The position numbers were made by a program, and so were the translations under genes. 13,596 bases of DNA, taken from NCBI GenBank assembly GCA_020348625.1, contig CP070752.1:841211-854806 (forward strand). The letters are read 5' to 3'. The DNA comes from Deltaproteobacteria bacterium. Its GTDB lineage: Bacteria; Desulfobacterota; DSM-4660; Desulfatiglandales; B25-G16. The notes beneath the pieces were generated by a model. That model had not been told where the DNA came from and searched no databases. It saw only the letters and a list, made by a program, of their open reading frames with translations. This document shows, one piece after another, positions 1-7,382 of the stretch (its first letter is position 1; each line of letters starts with the position of its first letter).

Positions 1-327
1 ATAGGACTGCTAACGGTCTGCGTCATGAGCATTTGGATATACTCCTGGCTCAGGCCCCATCTCGGCTCGATGAACATTCCGGTTCTGCTCTATGTCATCA
101 TCATCAGCATCATGGTTTCCGGAGCATGGACTGTTCTTGGAGATCTCGATCTGAACCAATCGGGACGGATCATGGTTTTTGTCGGCGCCCTGAGCTTCTA
201 CTTCTCCGACGTGTTCGTGGCCAGAGATCGCTTCATGGGGCGGCAATTTCTCAACCGTCTGCTTGGTCTTCCCCTTTACTATGCGGGGCAATTCCTTCTG
301 GCCTTTTCGGTCGGGCTTCTGGGTTAA
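1..327 (+). CDS. Lysoplasmalogenase/YhhN-type membrane protein, C-terminal part (5' end outside window)
   Basis: The frame is open from base 1 and ends at a TAA, so only the last 108 residues are present; family members are usually a little over 200 residues. The visible part has about three hydrophobic helices. It carries the family's C-terminal signature: a GALSFYFSD segment followed by VARDRF, then LGLPLYYAGQFLLA in the last helix. YhhN/TMEM86 proteins are polytopic inner-membrane proteins; characterised members hydrolyse the vinyl-ether bond of lysoplasmalogens. The bacterial substrate here is not known. An internal ATG at base 25 has helix sequence before it in the same frame, so it is not the start. 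The next gene begins 49 bases downstream on the same strand, so the three genes at this end may form one operon. Confidence 0.8.
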   Translation: MGLLTVCVMSIWIYSWLRPHLGSMNIPVLLYVIIISIMVSGAWTVLGDLDLNQSGRIMVFVGALSFYFSDVFVARDRFMGRQFLNRLLGLPLYYAGQFLLAFSVGLLG

Positions 328-376
328 ACGAGCCGGGGCTCCGCTTCTTTACCAAATCGTAAGAACGAGGTTTAAG

Positions 377-670
377 ATGAGTACCGTAATTGAAGGAAAT
401 CCATGGGTCTGGGTGGTGGTGCTAGATCCTGGGAAAAATGAGCAATTTCTTGGTCAGCATGACCAAGAAGACGACATATCATTCATACCAGTCTTTCTTG
501 ATAAGGAAGAAGCATCGCAGGCCCTTAATCGTTTGGCCCGGGAGGAAGGGCATCGATACGAGGTCCAGGCCATTCAGTATGAAGAGCTGGCCCGTAGTTC
601 GGCCGAGCATGGATTTATGCTCTTTATCTTAAATGCTAAAGGTGAGATACTCGAAAAGTTAAAGCTGTGA
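377..670 (+). CDS. Conserved-looking 97-residue protein of unknown function
   Basis: I chose the ATG at 377 because a GAGG at 367-370 lies six bases upstream. The frame stays open further upstream but would overlap the preceding gene, and that extension reads as out-of-frame sequence. The protein is soluble, with no signal peptide or membrane helix. It opens with a beta-strand (PWVWVVVLDPG), followed by NEQFLGQHDQED and FIPVFLDKEEASQAL. It ends in an alternating hydrophobic strand (FMLFILNAKGEIL). This alpha/beta pattern resembles small SseB- or DUF3110-like domains, but I cannot assign a family with confidence. It sits 49 bases after the lysoplasmalogenase-type gene and 49 bases before the DUF4230-type gene, consistent with co-transcription. 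No catalytic motif is evident. Confidence 0.75.
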   Translation: MSTVIEGNPWVWVVVLDPGKNEQFLGQHDQEDDISFIPVFLDKEEASQALNRLAREEGHRYEVQAIQYEELARSSAEHGFMLFILNAKGEILEKLKL

Positions 671-719
671 GAGATTCATTCAAAAAGAGGATCTCGAAAT
701 CGTTTCAGAGGAGGGTAGG

Positions 720-1424
720 ATGAAAATGACCGTGGCTTTGATCGTTCTGGGCATCATTTTAGGTATCGCTGGATCAATTGCCGTATGGAGATTCCTTAGG
801 AGAAAACAAGAGTACCACGTCTATTCGTTTCTCGAGAACATGAAATCGGTGGGGGAACTGGTGGTTTTCAAGGCGTTTACCAAGGAGATTGTGACGACCG
901 CTGATCACTGGCTGGGCAAGGCAGGAAAAAAGTACCTCACATGGCTCATGTCTGAGATGAAGATGGCCATGATCTTTCAGTTTGAAATAAATTTTTGGTA
1001 CGACCTCAGAAGCCCTGACTTTAAGATTCAAGAAACGGCAGAGGACAGGTTCGTCATAACGATGCCTCAATGTCTTTATGCCATCGCCATAAAGGATATC
1101 AGCTTCTACGATGAGCAGAGCGCCAAGCTCCTAAACTGGCTCCTGCCCCCTCTTGTTGGAAAGGCCTTCTCCAAGAACTTCAGCGAAGAAGACAAGAACA
1201 AGCTAAAGGATGAGGCTAAGATGCAGGCCGCCTCTATGGCAGACGAGCTCATCAAACGTTTAAGCTCGGAGATCGAGAAATCCGCGAGGCAGACAATGGA
1301 GATGTTGTCAAAAAGCTTCGGAGCGAAATCAGTTGTCATAGATTTTAGCAAGTCCCAGTTGTTGGAGAAAGGCATATCAGATGCCTCAGGTCAGGTGGTC
1401 GCACAGGAGGCCTCCATTCATTAG
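720..1424 (+). CDS. DUF4230-type membrane-anchored protein
   Basis: The 234-residue product starts with one strong transmembrane helix (about residues 4-23, MTVALIVLGIILGIAG) and a basic stop-transfer (RFLRRK), so the rest is probably anchored to the inner membrane. The body shows the DUF4230 pattern: a helix reaching SVGELVVFKAFTKEIV, a strand-rich middle with a conserved-looking YDLRSPDF, then VITMPQCLYAIAIKDISFYDE. After this comes a charged helical tail (about 150-205) and a strand with SVVIDFS. DUF4230 proteins have no established biochemical role. Translation may begin at 720 or at the ATG at 726; a GAGGAGGG purine run ends at 715 and fits either. It is the last gene of the three-gene cluster. 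Confidence 0.75.
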   Translation: MKMTVALIVLGIILGIAGSIAVWRFLRRKQEYHVYSFLENMKSVGELVVFKAFTKEIVTTADHWLGKAGKKYLTWLMSEMKMAMIFQFEINFWYDLRSPDFKIQETAEDRFVITMPQCLYAIAIKDISFYDEQSAKLLNWLLPPLVGKAFSKNFSEEDKNKLKDEAKMQAASMADELIKRLSSEIEKSARQTMEMLSKSFGAKSVVIDFSKSQLLEKGISDASGQVVAQEASIH

Positions 1425-1593
1425 TGATTATTCCCTCCATTCTAATGTAGTCGCCGCGTGTGCGACAAAAGCAATACTCTCACGCTTTCCCAAAAGCCGT
1501 TTGCTAAAATAGCCTGGCACAGTGGAGACAGACTCTTCCCATGCTGCATGCACCTCATATGGCAATAATGAGTTCCAAGAACCGAGCTCGCCA

Positions 1594-1619
1594 CTTTCCA
1601 GGAGTATCTCCTTGGAAAG
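1594..1619. other. Strong inverted repeat / RNA hairpin
   Basis: CTTTCC-A-GGAG, then a TAT loop, then CTCC-TT-GGAAAG: ten base pairs interrupted by a small asymmetric bulge. It lies about 185 bases upstream of the sigma factor gene. No T-run follows (the next bases are CGTTGA), so it is not a standard intrinsic terminator. Confidence 0.5.
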
Positions 1620-1671
1620 CGTTGACACATGTATTCTAACGGGGTATAAGGGAGACGGCCCAGTCTTCCAT

Positions 1672-1718
1672 GTTTTCCCCATATTTGTTGAAACGGCCCG
1701 TGCTATGCTCGAATCGGG
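1672..1718 (+). repeat. Dispersed imperfect repeat, copy A
   Basis: This copy contains GTTTTCCCC, then TGAAACGGCCC (1689-1699), then GAATCGGG (1711-1718). The copy near 13373-13420 has the same three blocks in the same order and strand. The last two blocks are spaced by exactly 22 bases in both copies. In one + frame the blocks encode ETARAMLESG here and ETAHGIIESG in the other copy. What kind of element this is cannot be told from the window. Confidence 0.4.
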
Positions 1719-1804
1719 TACACATTTGCCTGTGTGAAGGGTAGACAACTCATCTGCCTATATTTGAGCCGAAAGACTATACTCTGGCATGCGTGAGAGA
1801 GCCG

Positions 1805-2398
1805 ATGAGCGGACAGATTGATTTCGCAAAACTCTACGAGCAATACCAGCCGAAAATTATCCAGTACCTGTCAAGGCTCACAGGAAATTATGAGGCTGAG
1901 GATCTTGCACAGGAGGTGTTCGAGAGAGTATTTCGGGCCATTGAGGAGTTTAAGGGAGAATCAACGCTCTCTACCTGGTTATACCGTATTGCCAAGAACA
2001 TTGCTTTGGACAGACTGAGATCTCCGTCGTTTAATCGTTCACTCCAAAGATCTTCGTTGGAGGATTGTTCTGAGGTAGTGAACGGGGACCCCTGGGGTGG
2101 ACAACCGGAGATTCCCCTTGACCAACAGCTTATCCGAAAGGAGATGAGGGAGTGCGTGAGGGGATATATCGAGGAATTCCCGCCTGACTATAAAGACGTC
2201 ATTATCCTGAGCGAATTCGAGGGTTTTAAAAACAGGGAGATAGCTGATACCCTTCAGGTCTCCCTTGATACGGTTAAGATAAGGCTTCACCGAGCAAGAG
2301 CCAGGATGGAGAGAGAACTAGGCAATTGCTGCTTCTTCTACCGCAATGAGCACGGCGTATTTGTCTGCGACCGAAAGCACACCTCTGTAATATCCTAA
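1805..2398 (+). CDS. ECF-type RNA polymerase sigma factor with Cys-containing C-terminal tail
   Basis: Sigma-70 family, group 4 (extracytoplasmic function) layout. Region 2 comes first (about residues 6-73 from the ATG at 1805), with AEDLAQEVFERVFRAI and the core-binding/-10 recognition helix STWLYRIAKNIALDRLRS. A variable linker follows. Region 4 (about 121-172) has PPDYKDVIILSEFEGF and the helix-turn-helix REIADTLQVSLDTVKIRLHR, which would read the -35 element. The family is usually 170-200 residues and this one is full length. After region 4 there is an added tail with CCFFYR and CDRKH. A GTG at 1793 is in frame, but the ATG at 1805 has the better purine run upstream (GAGAGAG); both are weak. 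I see no classic anti-sigma gene next to it; a possible small Cys-rich gene and the RND operon follow on the same strand. Confidence 0.92.
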   Translation: MSGQIDFAKLYEQYQPKIIQYLSRLTGNYEAEDLAQEVFERVFRAIEEFKGESTLSTWLYRIAKNIALDRLRSPSFNRSLQRSSLEDCSEVVNGDPWGGQPEIPLDQQLIRKEMRECVRGYIEEFPPDYKDVIILSEFEGFKNREIADTLQVSLDTVKIRLHRARARMERELGNCCFFYRNEHGVFVCDRKHTSVIS

Positions 2399-2645
2399 GA
2401 ACTGGCCGAAGAGCTGTATCCTTTTTATCCTTTCCACCGTCTATAGGATTTAAGGTGGAGGGTAAATGGGCACGTTCGTTTCAGATCATTTCTTCCTATT
2501 TCCCGTTCTAGCGAAAAATCCCGTTTATCGTAGCTAGGTGCACATCCCCCACCGCATAAATGCTTCGGATTCGGCAATTGACATGCTCGGTTAACACTTT
2601 ACCCTCAGTAAGATAACAAGACAAGCATGGAGGGGCAGGAGGTTT
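2399..2645. other. Intergenic leader between sigma factor and small ORF
   Basis: No gene is evident. Near the 5' end two overlapping inverted repeats cannot form together: ATCCT 2427-2431 with AGGAT 2445-2449, and TCCACC 2433-2438 with GGTGGA 2454-2459. A TTGACA at 2578-2583 would make a good -35 box, but no good -10 box lies 16-18 bases downstream, so any promoter here is unproven. Two purine-rich runs follow (2629-2642). Confidence 0.35.
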
Positions 2646-2843
2646 GTGAAACCAAGGCAATGGATGTCTTCAGTGCTCGAAAGTGGGTCGCAAATCCTAA
2701 AACCTCAGGTAACCAAAATGCAGACAAAACACAAACGACATAAGGCTACATGCTCTGAATTCGCGGCTGCCCTTAATGGGGTTGACAAATGTTGCGCATA
2801 TCAGGGCGGTTCATCTAATTGCTCCGCCAGACGGAGCAAATGA
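2646..2843 (+). CDS. Possible small Cys-rich protein between sigma factor and RND operon
   Basis: This is a 65-residue frame from GTG 2646. It is preceded by AGGAGG at 2637-2642 (only three bases away) and GGAGGGG at 2629-2635 (ten bases away). Alternative starts are ATG 2664 and ATG 2718; the last gives a 41-residue basic protein. The C-terminal half holds four cysteines (HKATCSEF, DKCCAYQ, SNCSARRSK) and many Lys, Arg and His residues. That is compatible with a metal- or redox-sensitive small protein, but I recognise no family. Another 38-residue frame starts at ATG 2627 in a different phase, so the coding phase is not settled. Its place between an ECF sigma factor and its probable target operon is the main reason to keep it. 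Confidence 0.35.
   Translation: MKPRQWMSSVLESGSQILKPQVTKMQTKHKRHKATCSEFAAALNGVDKCCAYQGGSSNCSARRSK
2819..2839. promoter_or_regulatory. Perfect 8-bp hairpin ahead of the RND permease gene
   Basis: TTGCTCCG, five-base loop CCAGA, CGGAGCAA. It spans the end of the small ORF and lies about 67 bases before the permease start at 2907. No U-run follows (ATGATGAAAGG), so it is unlikely to be an intrinsic terminator. It may be an mRNA stability or attenuation element, or an operator. Confidence 0.45.
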
Positions 2844-2906
2844 TGAAAGGCATGATTGGAACCTTCTACGGACCAAGAAAAGCCAATGTTAAAGAGGATT
2901 ATGATC

Positions 2907-5192
2907 ATGAAGAGGTTTGAAGACTATTTTAGCGAATGGGTAGTAAATCGTAGATGGTGGATTATTGTCGCCACGGCAATTCTCGTGTTGGCAGCCGCAT
3001 ATGGCATGCGTTTCTTGACATTCAACAATGATACCCGTGTTTTCTTCAGCAATGAAAACCCCCAGTTGCAGGCGCTGGAAGCCCTGGAGAATACCTACAA
3101 TAAAATCAGCAACGTTCTTTTTGCCATCGCCCCGAAAAACGGCAATGTCTTCACCCGTAAGACCCTTGCCGCGGTGGAGGAGTTGACCGAGGCTTCATGG
3201 AAAATGCCTTATTCAAGCAGGGTCGATTCCATCACCAACTTCCAGCATACCCGGGCGGAGGAAGACGACCTCATCGTCGAAAACCTGGTCGAAGATGCCG
3301 AAAGGATGTCAGAGGAGGATATTGAACGGAGTATGAAGATCGGACTCTCCGAGCCCGAGCTTGTCAAGCGTTTAATATCCCCTACCGGGCATGTGACCGG
3401 AGTGAACGTCACAATTCTTCTACCTGGCAAATCTCGTAAGGAGGTTCCAGAGGTGGCAGAGTTCGCCCGAAAACTGGCGGACGATTTCCGAAAGACGCAT
3501 CCCGAAATCGACTTGTACCTTAGTGGTTCGATTATGAGTGACAACGCTTTTGGCGAGGTCCCCCAGAAAGACATATCCACCCTGGTGCCCGCGATGTTCA
3601 TTACCTTGGTTATATTAGTGGGATTGTCGCTCCGCTCGTTTGTTGGAACTCTTGCTACCACTATAATCATCCTGATCTCCATGATCACGGGCCTGGGGCT
3701 GGCAGGCTGGCTCCGCATATCGATAACCGTTGCGTCCGTGAATGCCCCTGTTATCATTCTTACCCTGGCAGTGGCAGATAGCGTACACCTTTTGGCCACG
3801 ATGTTCCACCAGATACATACGGGAAAAGGGAAACGCGAGGCCATCGCCGAGTCTCTGCGCATCAATATGCAGCCGGTTTTTCTGACCAGTGCAACCACAG
3901 CGATCGGTTTTTTGACCATGAACTTCTCCGACGCCCCGCCTTTCCACGACTTGGGTAACATCGTGGCCATGGGTGTAATGGCGGCATTCTTGTATGCTGT
4001 GTTGTTTCTGCCGGCTCTAATCGCCGTCCTTCCCGGACGGGTCAAGCCAAGGCCCGAGGCCGATTGCTGCTCGTTCAACCGTCTGGCGAATTTTGTGACC
4101 AACCGGCACAAACTCGTGTTCCGGGGCACCTTGGTTGTAATCGCGATACTGACCGTAGGGATTTTGCGCATCGACCTCAACGACAACTTCCTTAAGTACT
4201 TCGATGAAAGCTATGATTTTCGCAGGGCCACCGACTTCGTTCAGGAGAACCTGACCGGGTGGGAGGCAATCGAATACTCTCTCGAATCCGGCGAGCCCGG
4301 AGGAATTAACAATCCTGAGTACCTGGCTGCGGTAGAGGCCTTTGCCAACTGGTATCGCCAGCAGCCAAAGGTTGTCCACGTTAGCACCATTACCGATACG
4401 ATGAAACGCCTCAACAAAAACATGCATGGAGACGATGCATCCTATTACCGAATGCCTGGGCAGCGCGATCTGGCGGCACAGTACCTGCTCCTGTATGAGA
4501 TGTCGCTCCCGTTCGGCCTTGATCTCAACAACCAGATCAACGTCGATAAATCGGCAACTAGAATGATAGTATCCATAAGAGATACGACCCAGAGAGAGTT
4601 GCTCGAACTAGACGAGAAAGCGCGGCAGTGGCTCAAGGCTAACGCCCCCGAAAGCATGTTCACTTACGGCTCCGGCCTGTCGATTATTTGGGCGCATTTA
4701 TCCTGGCGTAATATCAAGAGCATGCTGGGCGCATCTTTTTGGGCACTGCTGTTGATTTCAGGCATCCTGATAGCGGCGCTACGGAGCATCAGGCTCGGAG
4801 TGCTGAGCCTTCTCCCAAATATGGCGCCTGCGCTCATGGCCTTTGGCGTGTGGGGCCTGCTGGTAGGCCAGGTAGGGTTGGGCCTCTCGGTGATAGCGGC
4901 TATGACCCTTGGCATCGTAGTGGACGATACGGTGCACTTTATGAGCAAGTACCTTCGTGCCAGGCGTGAGCACCCTATGAGTCCACCCGACGCTGTCCGC
5001 TATTCCTTTAATACGGTGGGCACGGCCATGTGGGTTACAACGGTGACGCTCGTTGCAGGGTTCTTAGTGCTCTCCTTCTCCGGCTATAAGATGAATGCAC
5101 AGATGGCCCTGATGTCAGCCATAACCATAACTCTCGCATTAGGTCTGGACTTTTTCCTCCTGCCCACCTTGCTTATGAAAGTGGACAGGTAA
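2907..5192 (+). CDS. MMPL/RND superfamily inner-membrane transporter (permease)
   Basis: The 761-residue protein has the duplicated RND layout of the MMPL/SSD subfamily. TM1 is at about 17-36, followed by a periplasmic domain (about 37-224) and a five-helix bundle (about 225-376). The second half repeats this: TM7 (about 403-421), a periplasmic domain and TM8-12 (about 607-756). The matching intramembrane motifs are LAVADSVHLL in the first half (Asp291, His294) and GIVVDDTVHFM in the second (Asp673, Asp674, His677). These acidic and His residues sit where RND pumps relay protons. Each half also ends alike (AIGFLTMNFSD and VAGFLVLSFSGY). I start at ATG 2907 because AGAGGA at 2893-2898 is eight bases upstream. 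In-frame ATGs at 2901 and 2886 and a TTG at 2856 are less likely. With the LolA-like and beta-barrel genes downstream it probably forms an envelope export or lipid-transport system; the substrate is unknown. Confidence 0.93.
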   Translation: MKRFEDYFSEWVVNRRWWIIVATAILVLAAAYGMRFLTFNNDTRVFFSNENPQLQALEALENTYNKISNVLFAIAPKNGNVFTRKTLAAVEELTEASWKMPYSSRVDSITNFQHTRAEEDDLIVENLVEDAERMSEEDIERSMKIGLSEPELVKRLISPTGHVTGVNVTILLPGKSRKEVPEVAEFARKLADDFRKTHPEIDLYLSGSIMSDNAFGEVPQKDISTLVPAMFITLVILVGLSLRSFVGTLATTIIILISMITGLGLAGWLRISITVASVNAPVIILTLAVADSVHLLATMFHQIHTGKGKREAIAESLRINMQPVFLTSATTAIGFLTMNFSDAPPFHDLGNIVAMGVMAAFLYAVLFLPALIAVLPGRVKPRPEADCCSFNRLANFVTNRHKLVFRGTLVVIAILTVGILRIDLNDNFLKYFDESYDFRRATDFVQENLTGWEAIEYSLESGEPGGINNPEYLAAVEAFANWYRQQPKVVHVSTITDTMKRLNKNMHGDDASYYRMPGQRDLAAQYLLLYEMSLPFGLDLNNQINVDKSATRMIVSIRDTTQRELLELDEKARQWLKANAPESMFTYGSGLSIIWAHLSWRNIKSMLGASFWALLLISGILIAALRSIRLGVLSLLPNMAPALMAFGVWGLLVGQVGLGLSVIAAMTLGIVVDDTVHFMSKYLRARREHPMSPPDAVRYSFNTVGTAMWVTTVTLVAGFLVLSFSGYKMNAQMALMSAITITLALGLDFFLLPTLLMKVDR

Positions 5193-5210
5193 GCTCTCAA
5201 ATCTACTAAT

Positions 5211-5350
5211 GAAGCTCCCCGCAGCGAGCTGCGGGGTATCTCAAGCGGAATTGCGCCGAAGCCAAACCCGCCTTCGCGCTAAAGCGCTTCGGCGCGGTTC
5301 ACCTCGCCATTCATCCCTGTAGCAAGCTACAGGGTATTCTGGCGAAGGCG
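5211..5350. repeat. Highly structured palindromic repeat unit inside the operon
   Basis: Three nested or tandem hairpins occupy most of the gap between the permease and the LolA-like gene. Hairpin 1 (5217-5236) is CCCCGCAG, loop CGAG, CTGCGGGG. The middle element pairs GCGCCGAAGC (5253-5262) with GCTTCGGCGC (5286-5295) and encloses GCGC-TAAA-GCGC. Hairpin 3 (5315-5334) is CCCTGTAG, loop CAAG, CTACAGGG, with an outer TCGCCA/TGGCGA stem. CGCCTTCGC (5269-5277) can also pair with GCGAAGGCG (5342-5350). Both outer hairpins have four-base loops and are followed by GGTAT. The architecture is that of a REP/BIME- or MITE-like genomic repeat. In the mRNA it may act as a stability element or partial terminator between operon genes. 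Confidence 0.75.
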
Positions 5351-5373
5351 AATAAATGAAGGGAGAAAGAAAG

Positions 5374-6186
5374 ATGAACCGTTTGATGACGAAACTGATG
5401 AGACAATGTTTGTTGGCTATGACTCTGGTTTCGCTCCTGCTTCCATCAGTTGTGGCGGCCCAGACTCCTGAGGAAAAAGGCCTCGCCATAGCCCAGGAGG
5501 CAGACCGGCGTGACATTGGATTCGGCGATTCCACCGCCGATCTGCTCATGGTGCTGAGGAACAGACACGGACAGGAGAGCGTCCGCAATATCCGTGTCCG
5601 GGCGCTGGAAGTGGAAGGAGACGGCGACAAGAGCCTGTCTATATTCGATAACCCCGGGGATGTGAAGGGAACCGCTTTCCTGACGTTCTCCCACAAGGTG
5701 GGAGATGACGATCAATGGCTCTACCTGCCGGCACTCAAGAGGGTGAAGCGAATCAGCTCACGCAACAAATCGGGCTCCTTTATGGGCAGCGAGTTCGCCT
5801 ATGAGGACATGTCCAGCAAGGAAGTTCAGAAGTACACCTACAAGTGGATCCGCGATGAAGTGTATGATGGTCAGGAATGTTTCGTCGTCGAGAGTTATCC
5901 GGTTGACACGGGCAACTCCGGCTACACGCGGCAGGTCAGTTGGATGGACAAGAGCGAGTACCGTGTTTTAAAGGTCGACTTCTACGACCGCAAGAACTCC
6001 CTTTTGAAAACCCTCACCTTCAAAGGGTACCAACAGTACCAGAACAAGTACTGGAGAGCGGACGAGATGAACATGGTCAACCATCAAAACGGCAAGACCA
6101 CCAAACTGGTCTGGTCGAACTACCAGTTCGGGGTCGGACTGAAGGACCGTGACTTCGACAAGAGCAGCTTAATGAGGATCAGATGA
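5374..6186 (+). CDS. LolA-like periplasmic outer-membrane lipoprotein-sorting family protein
   Basis: The 270-residue protein has a clear signal peptide: a basic N-region, a hydrophobic core LLAMTLVSLLLPSVV and probable cleavage after VAA (about residue 29). The mature part matches the LolA-like family often encoded with MMPL/RND permeases. It shows RNIRVRALEVEGDGDKSL, then FDNPGDVKGTAFLTF, DQWLYLPALKRVKRISS and GSFMGSEFAYEDMSS. Repeated strands follow (YRVLKVDFYDRKNSLLKTL), consistent with a half-open beta-barrel that shields a hydrophobic ligand. I start at ATG 5374 because GGAG (5362-5365) is eight bases upstream; an ATG at 5356 lacks such a site. It ends in an ATGA overlap with the next gene. 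By context it is probably the periplasmic carrier between the permease and the outer-membrane barrel. It lacks the lipobox Cys expected of a lipoprotein. Confidence 0.9.
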   Translation: MNRLMTKLMRQCLLAMTLVSLLLPSVVAAQTPEEKGLAIAQEADRRDIGFGDSTADLLMVLRNRHGQESVRNIRVRALEVEGDGDKSLSIFDNPGDVKGTAFLTFSHKVGDDDQWLYLPALKRVKRISSRNKSGSFMGSEFAYEDMSSKEVQKYTYKWIRDEVYDGQECFVVESYPVDTGNSGYTRQVSWMDKSEYRVLKVDFYDRKNSLLKTLTFKGYQQYQNKYWRADEMNMVNHQNGKTTKLVWSNYQFGVGLKDRDFDKSSLMRIR

Positions 6187-7382
6187 AACCGGTGCCTGCC
6201 ACGATCGTTCTGCTTCTTACCTTCGGCCTGATCACTGTGGCCGCTGCAGCCGCCCATGAGCTCTCGGGATACGTGGCGGCGGAGGGCATGGGTTTCCTTA
6301 ACGATTCGCTCTATCCCGCTCAGGAGCGAAACAACGCGTCGGTGGCGCTCCAGCCAGAGTATTACCATGAGTGGGAGAACCGCTCAAGCCTCACCTTGGT
6401 CCCCTTCGCCAGGCTCGATAGCGCCGACTCCCGGCGGAGCCACGTGGATATCCGTGAGCTCAACTACTTGTGGCTGGGGGATTCATGGGAGCTCAGGGTT
6501 GGCATCGGGAAGGTGTTCTGGGGGGTGACGGAGTTCGTGCACCTGGTTGACATCATCAACCAGACAGACCTGGTGGAGGCGTTCGACGGTGAGGAAAAGC
6601 TCGGCCAGCCCATGGTGGACCTCACCCTTCCGATGGAGTGGGGCACGATCGACCTCTTCGTCTTGCCCTACTTCAGAGAGCGGACGTTTCCGGGACCGGC
6701 GGGACGCCTTCGCTCTGCCCTCGTAGTTGATACGGATAACCCCACCTATGAGAGCGCCGCCGAGGAGCACCACGTCGATTTCGCCATAAGATACAGTCGC
6801 TCAATAGGCCATTGGGAGATCGGCCTCTCCCACTTCCACGGCACCGGTCGGGAGCCAACCCTTCTGATGGGCTCAAACGCAGCCGGCGATCCGGTACTCA
6901 CTCCTTACTACGAGCAGATACGCCAGAGCGGGTTGGACCTGCAGCTCATTACGGGAGGATGGTTATGGAAACTGGAAGGCATTTATAGATCAGGCCAGGG
7001 TCCTGATGACTTTTTCTCAGGGGCCTTTGGTTTTGAATACACCTTCTCCGGTGTCTTCGGCACACCCGCCGATGTAGGGGTAATAGCGGAATACATCAAG
7101 GACGAGCGAGACGAGAAGGCCACCACGCCGCTCCAGGATGACGTGGCGATTGGTGTGCGGCTTGCCTTCAATGACGCGGCCAGCTCTGAGGCGCTCATTG
7201 GCGTTGTGCAGGATACGGAGACCTCCGCTCGGTTGATAACCGTGGAGGCGAGCCGCCGGGTCGGGTCCAGTTGGAAAGCCACGCTGGAGGTATGCGTTTT
7301 CTCCAATGTTTCGCCCCAGGACGCGTTATACGATCTACGCAACGACGATTACCTGCGGCTTGAACTGGCATACTATTTCTAG
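6183..7382 (+). CDS. Outer-membrane beta-barrel protein of an RND/LolA-like operon
   Basis: The 399-residue product has a signal peptide (TIVLLLTFGLITVAAAAA, cleavage near residue 24) and a body of alternating amphipathic strands rich in aromatic residues. It ends in LRLELAYYF, a terminal Phe typical of barrels inserted by the Bam machinery. Distinctive segments are HVDIRELNYLWLG, VGIGKVFWGVTEFVHLVDI, IINQTDLVEAFDGEE and LPYFRERTFPGPAGR. These resemble the beta-barrel proteins, of DUF1302-like size and pattern, found beside RND permeases and LolA-like proteins. The start overlaps the previous stop (ATGA), with GAGG at 6174-6177, so translation is probably coupled. It is the likely outer-membrane partner or end point of the transport system. 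Exact family membership is uncertain, and no enzymatic motif is visible. Confidence 0.85.
   Translation: MKPVPATIVLLLTFGLITVAAAAAHELSGYVAAEGMGFLNDSLYPAQERNNASVALQPEYYHEWENRSSLTLVPFARLDSADSRRSHVDIRELNYLWLGDSWELRVGIGKVFWGVTEFVHLVDIINQTDLVEAFDGEEKLGQPMVDLTLPMEWGTIDLFVLPYFRERTFPGPAGRLRSALVVDTDNPTYESAAEEHHVDFAIRYSRSIGHWEIGLSHFHGTGREPTLLMGSNAAGDPVLTPYYEQIRQSGLDLQLITGGWLWKLEGIYRSGQGPDDFFSGAFGFEYTFSGVFGTPADVGVIAEYIKDERDEKATTPLQDDVAIGVRLAFNDAASSEALIGVVQDTETSARLITVEASRRVGSSWKATLEVCVFSNVSPQDALYDLRNDDYLRLELAYYF

Larger units (their letters stand above)
1425..1804. other. Intergenic region without a convincing gene
   Basis: This gap separates the DUF4230-type gene from the sigma factor gene. Open frames exist on both strands (71 residues on +, 106 on -), but neither has a convincing ribosome binding site, domain pattern or hydrophobic rhythm. 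The region contains a GTCGC/GCGAC mini-hairpin near 1450, a strong hairpin at 1594-1619 and one copy of a dispersed repeat at 1672-1718. The last is partly alike to sequence near 13373-13420. It may be the remnant of an old mobile or repeated element, or an untranslated leader of the sigma factor transcript. Confidence 0.5.

Noticed and set aside
263..376. Upstream extension of the 97-residue gene
   Set aside because: It overlaps the end of the lysoplasmalogenase-type gene and reads as out-of-frame sequence; the ATG at 377 has a proper ribosome site.
1428..1748. Minus-strand frame of 106 codons and + frame of 71 codons in the same gap
   Set aside because: They overlap each other, neither has a good ribosome site, and the composition is not protein-like. 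The + frame end is instead described as a repeat copy.
3209..4186. Minus-strand open frame of 325 codons
   Set aside because: It lies wholly antisense to the RND permease gene, is rich in Arg/Ser/Thr with no domain pattern, and has no ribosome site; it is a shadow of the permease codon structure.
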